Numbered from the stretch's first letter, positions 35,213 through 48,187 are shown. The stretch: 64,000 bases of DNA from Fomes fomentarius (GCA_022606135.1 JABYQN010000001.1:3286001-3350000); one strand, 5' to 3'. Made by a program: numbers and translations. The notes: generated from the sequence alone by a model not told the origin.

Positions 35213-36912
35213 TCAAAGAACATGATGCCCTCGTCCCTCCTGAGAAAGCCTTGGTCGACTGGTAGAGCGACATATAACGGAGGACGCCGCCTCTTGTGCA
35301 CCACGATGGGCCCAAAGCGCAGCCGTACGTGGGATACGCACATCAGCGTCGTAGACACGGCCGATGTCCGCTGGATCCATGGGGAGGTATGGTACCTCCC
35401 AGCGCTTGCCATTTTCGCCCTTCGATTGTGCACATCGAGCCTCATGGCCTAACCGGATGGCATCCTGGTGACGCCCCGAGAACGACGTGAACGCAAGTTC
35501 GCCGCCGTATGGGTGTCGCTGGTGGACAGGCAGGTCGTTGCACGCCGTGACAACGTCAATCACGGGTTCGATGTCGCTGAAGTCGACGCCAGGCGAGATA
35601 CCTTGGGAGTACAGGTTCAGGGCGAGGTTGACGAGGTCAACATTACCAGTGCGCTCCCCGTTGCCGAACAGACACCCTTCAATTCGGTCTGCGCCCGCGA
35701 GCATGCCAAGCTCAGCAGCAGCGATGCTCGTTCCTGTGATGATGCTTAGAAGGTGGATGGTGAACATGAACGACTTGATTGCACACATACCTCGATCGTT
35801 GTGAGGGTGCAAGCTAATGATGGTCTTTTCACGCTCAGAGATATGACGACAGAAGTGCTCCACCTGCAGTACAAAACTCAATCAACCGCAGTCGTTTGTA
35901 AAGCGTGCGGAACGTACTAGGTCGGCGTAGTGGTTCGAAGGGCCAATCTCGACAGTGGCTGGCAGGTTGAAGATTATCCGCTCGTCGCCCAGTCCCGCCT
36001 TTCCCCACGCGGCCTTCACCGCCTCGCACACCTCGATTGCGAATTCGGGTTCAGTTTGCGAGAACGTCTCTGGACTGTACTCGTATCGAAACACTGTGCC
36101 GTACTTGGCCGTGCATTCGTCGGTCAATTTCCGGATGATCTGCGTGTGTTTCGCGGCGAGTCGGATCGTCTCTTCTTTCGAGTTCTGGAAGACGACTGTG
36201 CGGAAGAGGCAACTTGTCGCGTTGTACATATGTATGATAGCCCGTTTGCAGCCTGCTACGGCGTCCACTGTGCGCCTGATGAGATCCTCCCGCGCAGGAG
36301 TCAGGACCTGGGATGGGCCTCGTGTCAGCAGTAGAGCCACAGTGGAGGAGCGACACCAGGTGTGATAGATGAACCGTGATCTCGCAAAAGACACCAATGC
36401 GCACGCAGGCAGTGACAACGGTGTCTCTACTAAGGTATGAAACACTAGGTGCGCAGGCGTACGCTCGGGAAGACGACCTGACAGGGCGCAGTACGTGTGG
36501 TGATCCGCACCGAGCGAGACACTGGACATGTAACAAGAACACAACTACTCACCTGTAACCACACGTCATCGGGAACCTTGTTTCCCTCTATCAGCCCCCG
36601 CACGAAATTTAAATCTGTATCGCTTGCAGCAGGATATGCGACTTCTATCTCCTTGAAGCCACACTTGACGAGCGTCTCGAAGAAGACCATCTTCTGTGCA
36701 ATGGTCATCGGTCTCGCAAGGGCTTGGTTTCCATCCCGCAGGTCCGTCGACAGCCAGATCGGCGTTGCTCGGTTTACTCGTGACGGCCATTGGCGGTCTG
36801 GTAGATGGAGAGGCGTGTACGGCCGGTACTTCAAGGATGGATCTGCACTACGTCCAGTCGGTCAGTTGAGTTCGACACGGAAATGTGAGATACCGACTCA
36901 CAGCATAGGCAT
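35213..36912 (-). CDS. Truncated 2-isopropylmalate synthase paralog (catalytic domain only)
   Basis: Exons 36912-36902, 36847-36553, 36307-35918, 35863-35791 and 35733-35213 give about 429 residues. The first four exons have exactly the same lengths (11, 295, 390, 73 nt) and phases as the full LEU4 copy at 29,631-32,314, so one arose from the other by duplication. The catalytic motifs are intact: [31 protein letters not shown]. Similarity stops near YDADVRIP, where the full enzyme continues into its linker and LeuA-dimer domains; instead there is an unrelated tail of about 38 residues ([14 protein letters not shown]..., Arg/Ser-rich) and a stop. The frame has no internal stop, so it could make a protein without the leucine-binding domain. 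Plant relatives lacking that domain act as methylthioalkylmalate synthases or feedback-insensitive forms. It may also be a decaying copy. Confidence 0.82.
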
Positions 36913-37498
36913 GGCGGGGGCTAGAGGTGTGAGTCGTGAAAGACAGCACTACGACATACCGTATAATATCATTACATGGAAAGACGGAGACTGGCACTCG
37001 GATTCGGTGGCATGCGGTAGCTAACAATTCGGGTCATAAATTGGTTGATGATCGTAGCAGAATATCGAATCCATTTGCCAATGTCAAAGATCCTAACGGA
37101 AAGTCGATGCTTCCTGTTCTGATAGTGGGCGGCGAAGAAGGAAACATATCAAGGGGAAACCTTGTAGTGGAGGTGCAAGCCCAAGGTGTATCAATGCCAG
37201 ATCAATGCAGGTTCTGAGAGAAAACCTTCTGGACGGCTCGGCATATCCGATTCCGACTTCCTCTAAAGCTGATGAATGATTGGCTGGTATGTAGCCGGTC
37301 TATGTGCCTGTCGTGCAGAGATGCCCCAAACGGTGCCCGGTATGGTCTCAACTCAATCTCAATATTGTCCGACGCCTCATGCATGACGGTTATGACAGCT
37401 GTCGCGCAGGAATTTTCACAACACACATAAGTACAATAACGCAACAGCGAAGGACAGCGCGGATGACGACACAAAGGAACCAGGGGCGGGCGAGGCAA
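36913..37498. other. No gene seen
   Basis: This holds the promoter of the truncated LEU4 copy and the 3' flank of the SF3B2 gene. Frames are short and without domains. Confidence 0.5.
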
Positions 37499-39545
37499 TC
37501 AGAACTTGAAATCCTTCTCCTTCCTTCGTTCTCGGTCATGCTCTGCCTTCTGCTTTTTCTTGGCCATCTCCTTCGCGATCATGTCCGAGAAGTCTTCCTT
37601 CGAGCCTGGCACGCCCGCCGACCCACGAGAGTGTTGGTCGTATTTCCGACGGAGATCTTCGGTTGACATGCCCTCCAGCTCTGCGGCATCAATTGAGATA
37701 TCAACGCCAGTTCCCTTGCGCTGTGCGAGAGGTATCAGTGAGTCACTCTTCTAGTGCTGTTGGACGTCCACGTACCTTGTTACTCCGTTCATCCCCTAGC
37801 ACGGGAATGGCCCCTGCGCCAGTAACCGCACTGACGTCGTACCCACGTTCGCTGCCCATGAGACCACGAACAGCCGTTTGACGCTCGGGGACGACCTGAT
37901 ACAACGACCTTGGTCCGCTGTCTACCTCGGACGTTGCCCGTGTAGAATTCTTGCGGAGCTCCAAGAAGTCTGGCGTCTCGAGACCGCCGGCGACAGTGGA
38001 AACGACACTGGCCATGCCGGACGGTGTCTCCAAACCAGACGGTGTCTGCATACCATCTGTAGGTGCTGTTTGTTGCTCCTCCTCTTCTTCCTCGGATTCG
38101 TCCTCACTTTCTTCCTCTTCTTCCTCTTCTTCAGGCTCAAGCTCGCCCCACGTGTTACGATCGACGGGCTCTCCCATCTAATAGGCAATGAGTGGGATGA
38201 ACGTTGCGACACAGGCTCCACTCACATCAGCATCAGTATTTTTAGGCAGTACGCCAAAGACGTCACCGTAAAGAGGTCGGTTGTATTCGTCAAGAGGAGG
38301 CTTACCCCAACCGCCAGGGTGGAAACCCCACTGGGCACTATTGGACCACGTAAGGCTAGGCAACAAGCGGGCGTAATAGCATGCGAAACGTACCCTTCCG
38401 GTATGGGCGCATTTAATCCAGGTATGCGCAGTGTTGGATAGCTTGGCGGTGGCCCAAACCGTTGCATGCTGATTAGCCACGGAGGAGGCGCTAGTGGCGG
38501 GATCGACAGCGCCTCTACGAGCTCAGGAGAGAGATCACCAGGACGTTTGTGTTTCAACTGCGTCTCAAACTCCTTGCCTTCATAGTACCTAGAGTGAGGT
38601 GCAATGTCAGTCAAGACGCCACAACACAGAAACGCGACGTACATCTCTCCAAAACCAGATACATTTGGCTTCGTCATGAACTTGAAGAATGCGTCGTGCA
38701 GCTTTTGATAGTCAATGTCGACCTTACCCATCTTCGGCTGTACACGCTCACGAGTCTTCGCCTTCAACGTCATGTTTGCCTCCTTCTCCTTCACCGCATC
38801 GCGCATGGTCGCGATACCAGTGTCAGCGATGTATGAGGGAAGCTGGAACGGCGGCTTCTCTATACCACGCTTGCCCTGCAAATAATCGCGTTTTGCACTC
38901 CAGTGGGCAGGGATAGGAACGGTGTTACGGTAGCTCTTCAGATGTAGGAGAAGTCGCGGGTCTGCAGCGGTGACGTCGGTCCACTCGACAACTTCAGGCT
39001 TCTTGACGAGCTGCTTGAGTTCTGCGACCGTCAACCGGTTCATTTTGCGCGCCTTCTTCTTCGACAGGGGTTTCTTCTCCTCCGCATCCGAGTCTCCTTC
39101 AGAGGCCATGTCGTCGTCCGAGTATATGATCTCCCCTTTAGTAGGTTCGCCTTCGCGAACCTATCATGGCGTATAGAGATGAGATAGATGAAGTGCTTTC
39201 GGTAAGATATATCACGTACTGTTGCGGTCTCAGGAGGTAACTGGAAGCGGGCAAAGACGTTGGAGAATGCTTCCAAGGCAGGATCTTTGACATCCAATTG
39301 CTCAGAGACGTACTCGACATTCTGTGGCTCGACCTTCTCCATCTCAATATCCTCATCATGCTGACCGTTCACGTCCTGAGTGGACCATCAATATATGTAC
39401 GCTAAGTCATACGTCGTAGAATACATACCTTGACTGTCTCTGCCTCCGCCTTCTTTTGTTTCGCTTTCAGCCGGCGAAGCTGGTTCTTCGACTTGATTTT
39501 CCCGTTGGCCTTGATGCCATTGACAGTGGTAGCATGTGTTGGCAT
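37499..39545 (-). CDS. CUS1: U2 snRNP splicing factor SF3B subunit 2 (SAP145/Cus1)
   Basis: A component of the SF3b complex that holds the U2 snRNP on the intron branch site. Seven exons (39545-39429, 39375-39220, 39160-38643, 38588-38394, 38337-38226, 38177-37776, 37720-37499) give about 573 residues. After a basic N-terminus (KIKSKNQLRRLKAKQKKAEA) and an acidic stretch comes the DUF382 region (VVEWTDVTAADPRLLLHLKS, RNTVPIPAHWSAKRDYLQGK), then the PSP region (YYEGKEFETQLKHKRPGDLS, PPPWLISMQRFGPPPSYPTL, IPGLNAPIPEG, GFHPGGWGKPPLDEYNRPLY), matching human SF3B2 closely. A long Glu run follows, and the C-terminus is highly charged and ends KEKDFKF. It is transcribed divergently from eIF4A with 359 bp between the start codons. 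Confidence 0.95.
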
Positions 39546-39904
39546 GACAGAGACAAAGGAGAAGGAAATGAGAGCAAGCGGAAAGAGTACGAGCTCAAGG
39601 CTATGGTTGAACGCGTGAACACTGAAAGACACTGGTGAGTGGACTTGGCGACTCAGCTCTCTGCTTATGTAACCAGACAGAGACTTCCTTATCAAGGACA
39701 GATCGGGGTTTAAAAAGCCTCGGCACGGGCCGACGACGACGGAGAGAGCAAGTCGGGCATAGCAAATTTTGCTGCAATCAGGTCTCTGACCACCATCCTC
39801 TCCCCGATCCATCGATCTCTACTTGCCTACGACATAGCAAGGCTCTCGTCGACACCCTCGTCGACTTCCAAAACAAAGCACACCGAAGAACAAGTACTTC
39901 CAAT
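39546..39904. promoter_or_regulatory. Bidirectional promoter, SF3B2 / eIF4A
   Basis: 359 bp between divergent start codons. TTTAAAA near 39,709-39,715 lies about 190 bp before the eIF4A ATG and could be an AT-rich core element. Pairing a splicing and a translation factor on one promoter suggests shared growth control, which is inference. Confidence 0.5.
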
Positions 39905-41433
39905 ATGGCTTCGTGAGTAGCTTTCAGCCGAGAGAAAAGGGGGCAAATACTGAATCATTGACCTGCAGTAATGAACCGCTCCAGGACCTCCAGGAGAATG
40001 AGATTGAGTCCAATTGGGACCAGATCGTCGACAAGTGAGTCCGCTATCCGTGGAGTGGGTGCTCAACATTGACGATATGTAGCTTCGATAACATGGACTT
40101 GAAGCCCGAGTTGCTCCGTGGTATCTATGCTTACGGGTAAGCTTCCACACTCAGCGCCGACTCACCGCCTTGTACGCCGTTGACCACAATGCCAGTTTCG
40201 AGCGTCCCTCCGCAATTCAGCAGCGTGCTATTGTGCCCGTCATCAAGGGCCACGACGTCATCGCCCAGGCTCAGTCCGGTACTGGCAAGACCGCTACATT
40301 CTCCATCTCTATCCTCCAAAAGCTCGACCCAAACGTCAAGGGTACCCAGGCGCTCATCCTCGCGCCCACCCGTGAGCTCGCGCAGCAGATTCAAAAGGTT
40401 GTCATTGCCCTCGGCGACTACATGAACATTGAGTGCCACGCATGTGTCGGCGGCACGAACGTTCGTGAGGACATGGCCAAGCTCCAGGAGGGAGTTCAGG
40501 TTGTCGTTGGTACTCCTGGTCGTGTCTTCGACATGATCAACCGTCGCGCCCTCAGGACAGATACCATCAAGATCTTCTGTCTCGACGAGGCAGATGAGAT
40601 GTTGTCCCGTGGTTTCAAGGACCAGATCTATGAGGTCTTCCAGCTCTTGCCCCAGGATACCCAGGTCGTCCTGCTCTCGGCCACCATGCCAGCGGATGTG
40701 TTGGAGGTGACGAAGAAGTTCATGCGCGACCCCGTCCGCATCCTTGTCAAGCGTGACGAGTTGACGCTCGAGGGTATCAAGCAGTTCTACATTGCCGTCG
40801 AGAAGGAGGAGTGGAAGCTGGACACACTCTGCGACTTGTACGAGACTGTCACCATCACGCAGGCCGTCATCTTCTGTAACACGCGGAGGAAGGTTGACTG
40901 GTTGACGGAGAAGATGCACTCACGGGAATTCACTGTGTCTGCCATGGTACGTGCACTGAGTCAACGCGGCTCAGTAATAAGCGAAAATTGACTTTTTGAC
41001 AGCACGGTGACATGGACCAGAAGCAGCGTGAACTCCTGATGAAGGAGTTCCGCTCCGGCTCGTCTCGCGTTCTGATCACGACTGATTTGCTTGCGCGTGG
41101 TATTGACGTACAGCAAGTATCGCTCGTCATTAACTACGACCTGCCTACGAACCGGGAGAATTACATCCATCGTATTGGTCGTGGTGGTCGGTTCGGACGT
41201 AAGGGTGTCGCCATCAATTTCGTCACCACAGAGGACGTGCGCATGCTGCGCGACATTGAACGTAAGAACATTTTCATTTACCTGCTGGTTCGTTTCCTGA
41301 CAATGACAACCTTGCCGCAGAATTCTACAACACTCAGATTGACGAAATGCCCCTTAACGTCGCGTAAGTGATCATGTCAAGTTGCAGACGGACGTGATAC
41401 TGACATGGAGATGCCTGCAGCGACCTGATTTAG
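39905..41433 (+). CDS. TIF1: Translation initiation factor eIF4A (DEAD-box RNA helicase)
   Basis: The ATP-dependent helicase of eIF4F that unwinds mRNA 5' leaders. Seven exons (39905-39912, 39969-40034, 40083-40136, 40196-40946, 41003-41261, 41321-41363, 41421-41433) give 397 residues, the standard eIF4A length. The first coding exon is 8 nt and the last 13 nt (DLI and stop). Motifs in order: the Q motif region ([14 protein letters not shown]), Walker A AQSGTGKT (about 68-75), PTRELA, GTPGRV, DEAD (near 173), SAT, then in the C-terminal RecA domain ARGIDV and [13 protein letters not shown]. The C-terminus NVADLI is typical of eIF4A rather than eIF4A3. Confidence 0.97.
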
Positions 41434-42288
41434 ATTATTATTTGCCTCGTTGTCTTCTGTTTGTAACATCGCATACTCGCCATCACCAGCCTCCTGATCT
41501 TGCCTGCCGATCAGAAAGCGCACAGTCTCCCATCGTATCTCAGCATCCTGCCATTTCCATCGATTACCATCGTCATCGCCGTCGCACACGTCGCCCACAC
41601 CCTCGCTACCCAGCACCTACCATTGTCCGTTGCCGTCCGCCGGAGACTAGAGTTGAGTCAGAGTCCTTCGTTGTATATGCCCCGTCCAATGGTTTGGTAC
41701 CTGTTGATCGATAGGTGTTTGCACATATGTATTGGTTGCGGAGGCGTCTGCCCCTACAATGATGATGATAAGTACATATTGTGATGGATGTGCAGATGGG
41801 AGGAGCGCGCGCTGTCGAGGAGCGATCAGTGATGTACAGGGTCGGGGCTGTTGACGGTATGGCGGGACTAGGAATTGTAGCGGGCGCCTAAGTACATAGC
41901 GGGGCGGTGGCGGCTGTCGAAAGGCAGTCAAAACGCTCGGCTCTCGCTTCGACGCAGCTGTAGCCTCCCAACCTCCGGTCCCTCTTAGTCTAGGCGGCCG
42001 ACGCCGATATTTATTCGCCCGACCTATATGGTGCCCCAGCCACGCTCCCGCCCACTCTGCAAATCCTTTCTTCTTTCCATACTTAGGCCTCTTCCAAAGT
42101 CTCTTTGTTCTTCCTTCTTCTCCTCCACCTCCCAGCTTTGGCCCACCCCACCAACGCACCAACCCCGGGCCACGCCTCCATTTCGTTCCTATAAGTTATA
42201 ACATATGGTGTGTCCCCCACGCCATCTCTCCTCCTGCCTTCATACTTCTTTCACCGCTAACACCTTTCCTGCTGGTCAGATATTGTTA
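41434..42288. other. Intergenic, eIF4A to phosphatase
   Basis: The eIF4A 3' flank and the promoter of the next gene. A TATAAG element at 42,190-42,195 sits about 95 bp before the chosen phosphatase start. A 171-codon minus-strand frame overlaps this stretch but shows no domain and would occupy the phosphatase promoter. Confidence 0.5.
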
Positions 42289-42900
42289 ATGCCTTCCCTT
42301 TCACCCATCGTCTGCAACCCACACATGTCCCACTGTTCCCGCTCCGCGCGGTTCGCCGACGCATCCTCGCCAGGTCCCTCGCCACTCCAGCCACAGGGTC
42401 CTACCGAAATCCTACCTCGCCTTTATGTTGGCGGTCTCGCCGCCGCAGAGGATCCGGAGGTACTATCCTCTCTCGGAATCACCCATGTCCTCTCCGCCAT
42501 GTCTGGACACGTCGCCCTGCCCTCGGCCTCTACCCTCGGCCACCTCGCGCCACACCAGCCGCTGCAGCGCATGCAGCTTCCGCTCCAGGACACGCCCTTT
42601 GCGGAACTGGCGGCATACCTACCGCACACGACCGCGTTCATCGCCGCAGCACTCTGCGACCCCACTGCGCGTGTGCTCGTGCACTGCGTGCAGGGCGTGA
42701 GCCGGAGCGTGAGTGTCGTCGCAGCCTTCCTCATTGCGCAGTATGGGTGCGGGCCCGACCAGGCGGTGCGGTGGGTGCAGGGCAAGCGGCAGTGCGCACA
42801 GCCGAATCCTGGCTTCGTTTCGCAATTGGGGGAGTACACCCAGACCCTGCGCAAGAACCAACAACATCTTACTCCTAGTCACGGCTCTCCGGCACGGTGA
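42289..42900 (+). CDS. Dual-specificity protein phosphatase
   Basis: A single exon of about 203 residues. The cysteine phosphatase signature HCVQGVSRS (HCxxGxxRS) is present with the preceding RVLV strand. The DUSP N-terminal block EILPRLYVGGLAAAEDP, LGITHVLSAM and a general-acid region (LPLQDTPF) support the small DSP/VH1-like class, which removes phosphate from Ser/Thr and Tyr, often on MAP kinases. The substrate cannot be told. No kinase-docking or membrane segment is visible. An in-frame ATG at 42,205 exists but lies about 10 bp after the TATA-like sequence, so it is unlikely to be in the mRNA; I chose the ATG at 42,289. The C-terminus is short and polar. Confidence 0.85.
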   Translation: MPSLSPIVCNPHMSHCSRSARFADASSPGPSPLQPQGPTEILPRLYVGGLAAAEDPEVLSSLGITHVLSAMSGHVALPSASTLGHLAPHQPLQRMQLPLQDTPFAELAAYLPHTTAFIAAALCDPTARVLVHCVQGVSRSVSVVAAFLIAQYGCGPDQAVRWVQGKRQCAQPNPGFVSQLGEYTQTLRKNQQHLTPSHGSPAR

Positions 42901-44003
42901 ATCGCAAAGTGGACCCGGAGGGAGTGGGGGTGGACCGCGGACGCAGTGTGGCGTGGATGTGTGGAATGTCTGGCTACTGAGGCTTCGGTATGCTTTCTTT
43001 CTCGTGTCGGTCATCTTCGAACACTTTCTATTGCGTTTGTTAGTGCGTTGTATGATCTTTATATGCCTTTCGTCTTCTTATTTCGCCGGTTACTTTTTTA
43101 TTGCCAACCCACTCTATTAGCTTCTTGATTAGCCACACATGCTATTCCCCCACCCATGTCAGGACACTAAAAGCACAGTAGTATTCACCAATCGGGTGCT
43201 CCGCCCGCGCACCCGGCTGTTATTTATGTAGTGTAAATCGCAGTACGCTGTACATATATTATCAACATGCAAACTTCGCGAGGCGTCAGACACGGACCGC
43301 ACGCAGTTAATGTTCGACGGTCGATACATAGCACAACGTGCGCCTCGCCCGCCCGCGTTTGTTCCGACGCTGTGGTTCGTGCATGCGCAGTCTCAGATTG
43401 GCAGAAAAGAAGAGCTTGGCGATGTGAGATCCGCATCGACATGTCGCATGTATTAGTGGACCCTTGAGGATCGCTCGAAATGCATGATGTGGGGCCCGGA
43501 GCCGGTGCGTCTCCGGAGTACACAACCGCACCAGTCCGGAAGCCAGATACACCATGTGCGGAGCCGAGGACGACGTCCATGTGGATGGATCAGCGGTGCG
43601 GGAGAAGTTTCAAGATGTGCGCACGACGCCGCCCATGGGACCTCGACTCTCCGCATGCCATCGGAAGAGGATGACGGAATGGAATATTCGAGAAGTGGTC
43701 GGTAACGACACTGGCATGCACTGTTCACACATCGCGGGAGATGCGAACCACCGAAGACAGATACAATTGCCTCATGCGTGCACTGAGGACGGGGTCAAGT
43801 CGGCGAGAAGCAATGGTCCAGCTTGTTCACAACGCAGAACTCAACATAGCACAAGTCGCATTGCTTCGGTCAAACCTTCCTTCCCTCGTTGCGAATATAA
43901 GCGTATAGTTACATGGTACAATACATACATGATTAATCCTTGTCCAACACGCGCAGGTCCTACATAGATATCATCATAAAACGAACCACAGCGAACAGTC
44001 CCT
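42901..44003. other. Convergent intergenic region, no gene seen
   Basis: About 1.1 kb between the 3' ends of the phosphatase and the Rab gene. It is T-rich just after the phosphatase stop. Frames on both strands are short and overlapping. Confidence 0.5.
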
Positions 44004-45275
<1,272 letters not shown>

Positions 45276-45673
45276 ATCAGTTCAGCCGCGAAGTAGTTGG
45301 TGAGTCTTGAAGAAGCGACTATGTAATGCTGCAGGCAGCAGGACAGTATGCTCGGGGTCGTGCTTCGTCAATTGTGAAGCGGTGGCGCTTGCGGTATGCA
45401 GGATATTCTATTGGGGAGAATGTAACTCGAACGTCCCAAGCGGATACAAGTGAAGTCCAGGTAAACGTCAAGGCTAGGCGAAACAAGCTGGGAGAGAGGG
45501 CAGTGGTTGGTCGCTGCCGCAGCGTGCGGTTTCAGGCTGGAAACCTGAGTCGCGACGCACTGGGCGCCACCACGGGCACGTGGCACCTCGGAGCTCTCCG
45601 GGACTTAGCTCTGTCCTCTGCACGGCCGACATCGTCTCTACTATCCAGCTCACCCAAAACACCGACCGCCACG
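45276..45673. promoter_or_regulatory. Bidirectional promoter, Rab / ATP15
   Basis: 398 bp between divergent start codons. No other gene is seen and no clear TATA box was assigned. Confidence 0.45.
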
Positions 45674-46187
45674 ATGAGCAGTGCTACCTGGCGCAATGTC
45701 TTCACGTATGTATCTATGCCTGTCTAAATGCCAGCTTAGGTTGCACCAAGTTTACCCGATGGTTCTTCTACGGCCTGCGCTGCTCGGTGACGCGATGCTC
45801 ACACTTTGCTGGCACCTGCAGGTACAACAAGTACACCCAGATTGCTGCGCGCGCCCTCCGTGCATCGCTCAAGGAGGAGGAGCGTGTTGCTGCCGAGAAG
45901 CGTGGCCTCACCGTGCTGAGGTACCAGCACTGGGAGAAGGGTCAGGGCGGACCCCAGGTGCGTCCTCAATCATCCAATATCCTCGAGAAGTTCCACTGAC
46001 GGAGTTCCTCGTCCGTCCTCGTCCTCATAAAATCTCACCTCTCCTGGTATCCGCGATTATCCTCATCCCAATATGCCGTGCTCGTGCCATTGGCCACCAC
46101 CGAACTTTGCCGTCCTTCCATTTCGCACCGCAGACCTTCCTCAACCCTCCGCCTGAGGCAGCCGCGCCCAAGAAAGGCGTCGTATAA
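45674..46187 (+). CDS. ATP15: Mitochondrial F1F0 ATP synthase epsilon subunit
   Basis: The small central-stalk subunit of the F1 sector in the inner mitochondrial membrane. Three exons (45674-45705, 45822-45957, 46134-46187) encode 73 residues. The N-terminus MSSATWRNVFTYNKYTQIAA followed by RALRASLKEEERVAAEKRG is the eukaryotic epsilon fold, a single domain of two short helices, and the protein is imported without a cleaved presequence. The C-terminus TFLNPPPEAAAPKKGVV is longer than in yeast (62 residues). The gene would be missed by single-exon scanning because each exon is short. Confidence 0.88.
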
Positions 46188-47246
46188 CCTGTCCTGTTTG
46201 TACGCGTTGCAGAAGGTTTATAGAATCGATTGCGCAGTGACCTCCATCACCCCATTCCTGCGTGACAGACGGCCTTCCCGCGGCGCCGTCCTAGCTTCGT
46301 CGACGGAAGGTGAGCTATTATAGAAGTTACAATTCGTATTTTCCTGTTGCCATAAGAAGGCCCGGTCTGGTGCTCAATCAGTGGTCCCGGAGAGACCCTG
46401 AAATGCCGGGCCACTCATGGTCTCTTCTCGCGGTGAGCTTCTAGGGTAGTGGGATTACTGTAAGTGCTACGCTGGTCTCTCCAGCTCGTATTCCTCATTC
46501 TACCAACATTGTTTTGCTTGAGGGTCATAGTGGGGACCCTAATGGTGGCGAATACCATGATATGACTTGTGCGGTACACTCGATAAGAACTGATATAAAC
46601 TCGCCCAAGTAGTGTTCTTTGATTCTGTCCTCTATCTGTCCTAACCAACGTGTGCCTCGTGCCCAGCTGTGGCGCTTCAATACACATCTGGTGCGAGGCT
46701 CAAGGCAAGTTCATTGCACGCCAACGTGAGACTTATATCGTCCTCAATCGCTCCGTTAATCCCGATCACCGTCCAGCGGGTGCAGTACCTCGCCGCCCAC
46801 AATTCCCTCAACTTCTCAACATCCTCCGCTGGCCACAATGTTGTCCTAGCTTCGACCAGGGCCCACAGCGTGTGATACGCAACGCCGACGCACTTCACAC
46901 AACAGCGGGAACTTGGAAGCATGTTAGATTTGCTTCTGAGTGCAAGATTAGCGCCTGCCTCATTGCGCCCCCAAACGCCGCCTCACGTGCGGGGTACATA
47001 TATGGCAGGGCTGTGCTTACGTTAGCCCTGCAGCCTGCAGCAAACCAAATCTCCTCAATCCCGCTTGTCTCTCCGTCTTTTCACTTCCGCGTTCTCTCGT
47101 TCCCGTCCTCCTCTACTGACCGTCGCTCCTCGTACGTTGCCCTTTCCTCGTTGGTCGCCATATGTGGCTGTACTCCTCGTCGATCGCTCATCTGCCTCAT
47201 TCGCGGCAGTCCAATCTACGACTAACATCACTCAAAAACTTTCACG
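46188..47246. other. No gene supported
   Basis: About 1 kb containing the ATP15 3' flank and the promoter of the zinc-knuckle gene. An 81-codon minus-strand frame at 46,677-46,922 looks moderately protein-like but has no domain I know and no supporting exon. Confidence 0.4.
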
Positions 47247-48187
47247 ATGGCGGCGCGCGGTTGTTTCAACTGTGGAGGGTGTGAGTTACTCACTATACGC
47301 GCGCTGTTGGCTCGTCTCGCCGCGTTTTCTAACTTAGCAACGCATGTGTTACAGTTGGACATCAGGCAGCGAACTGCCCGAAGGCCGGAACCCCTACCTG
47401 GTAAGCTGTTCTTTCACCTTCCTATCCCCCTCAATCTATAACATATACGTCACATAGCTACAACTGTGGTCTCGAAGGTCACGTCTCTAAAGAATGTACT
47501 GCAGAGACAAAGGCAAAAACATGCTACAAGTGCGGCCAGGAGGGCCACATAGTACGTCCCTTCCTCTATCCTCCTATGACCGCGTTGCAATTTCAGTTCT
47601 AGTCCCGCGAATGCCCTGAGAACGCGAACACGAGCGGCGGCAACTTCGCCGCGTTCAACGGCGGCGGCAGCAGCAACAACGGTGGCACCGAGTGCTACCG
47701 TTGCGGAAAACTAGGGCACATTGCACGTTCCTGCCCGGAAGCTCCGGGCACTAACCCTGGCGGGTACGGCGGTGGTGGCGGCGGACACTACTCTAACTTC
47801 GGTGGTGGACAGCAGCGCACTTGGTGTGTACCGTTCATATCTGTGCTTCACATGCGCTGAATTTCCATATAGCTATACCTGTGGTGGTGTAGGCCACTTG
47901 TCCCGCGACTGCGTTCAGGGCAGCAAATGCTACAACTGTAGCGGATTCGTATGTTTCTTCTCCAGCATCTATGTAACTACATCCGTTCTGACTGTCATCT
48001 GCAGGGTCATATCTCGAAGGACTGCCCCCAGCCTCAACGCAGGGCATGCTACACCTGCGGCTCGGAGGGGTAAGCACCCGGCAGCATCTTGGGCTACCGC
48101 AGTGTTCGCTGACTTCCCTCTCTCTATAGCCATATCAGTCGAGACTGCCCCTCCGCGCAAACTGCTGCTGCTGCTGATGGTGCTTGA
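47247..48187 (+). CDS. GIS2: CCHC zinc-knuckle nucleic-acid-binding protein (CNBP/Gis2)
   Basis: Binds single-stranded RNA and DNA; the family acts in translation and mRNP assembly. Seven exons (47247-47280, 47355-47400, 47458-47551, 47603-47823, 47873-47948, 48005-48069, 48130-48187) encode about 197 residues. Seven CX2CX4HX4C knuckles can be counted: CFNCGGFGHQAANC, CYNCGLEGHVSKEC, CYKCGQEGHISREC, CYRCGKLGHIARSC, CYTCGGVGHLSRDC, CYNCSGFGHISKDC and CYTCGSEGHISRDC. A Gly/Asn-rich linker separates knuckles 3 and 4 and a Gly-rich one (GGYGGGGGGHYSNFGGG) separates 4 and 5. Most introns cut inside or next to a knuckle, and each knuckle is restored exactly by splicing, which strongly supports the model. 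Confidence 0.93.

Noticed and set aside
35213..35340. Idea that the lost LEU4 regulatory domain persists in another frame
   Set aside because: The other minus-strand frames and the 600 bp beyond were read and none contains the GNGP, EHS or WGV blocks.
41647..42162. 171-codon minus-strand frame
   Set aside because: No domain, composition like noise, and it would cover the phosphatase promoter and the eIF4A 3' flank.
42205..42288. Upstream ATG of the phosphatase frame
   Set aside because: It lies about 10 bp after a TATA-like element, so it is probably not in the transcript.
46677..46922. 81-codon minus-strand frame with a VEKLRELW stretch
   Set aside because: Moderately protein-like but alone, without a known family or clear adjoining exons.
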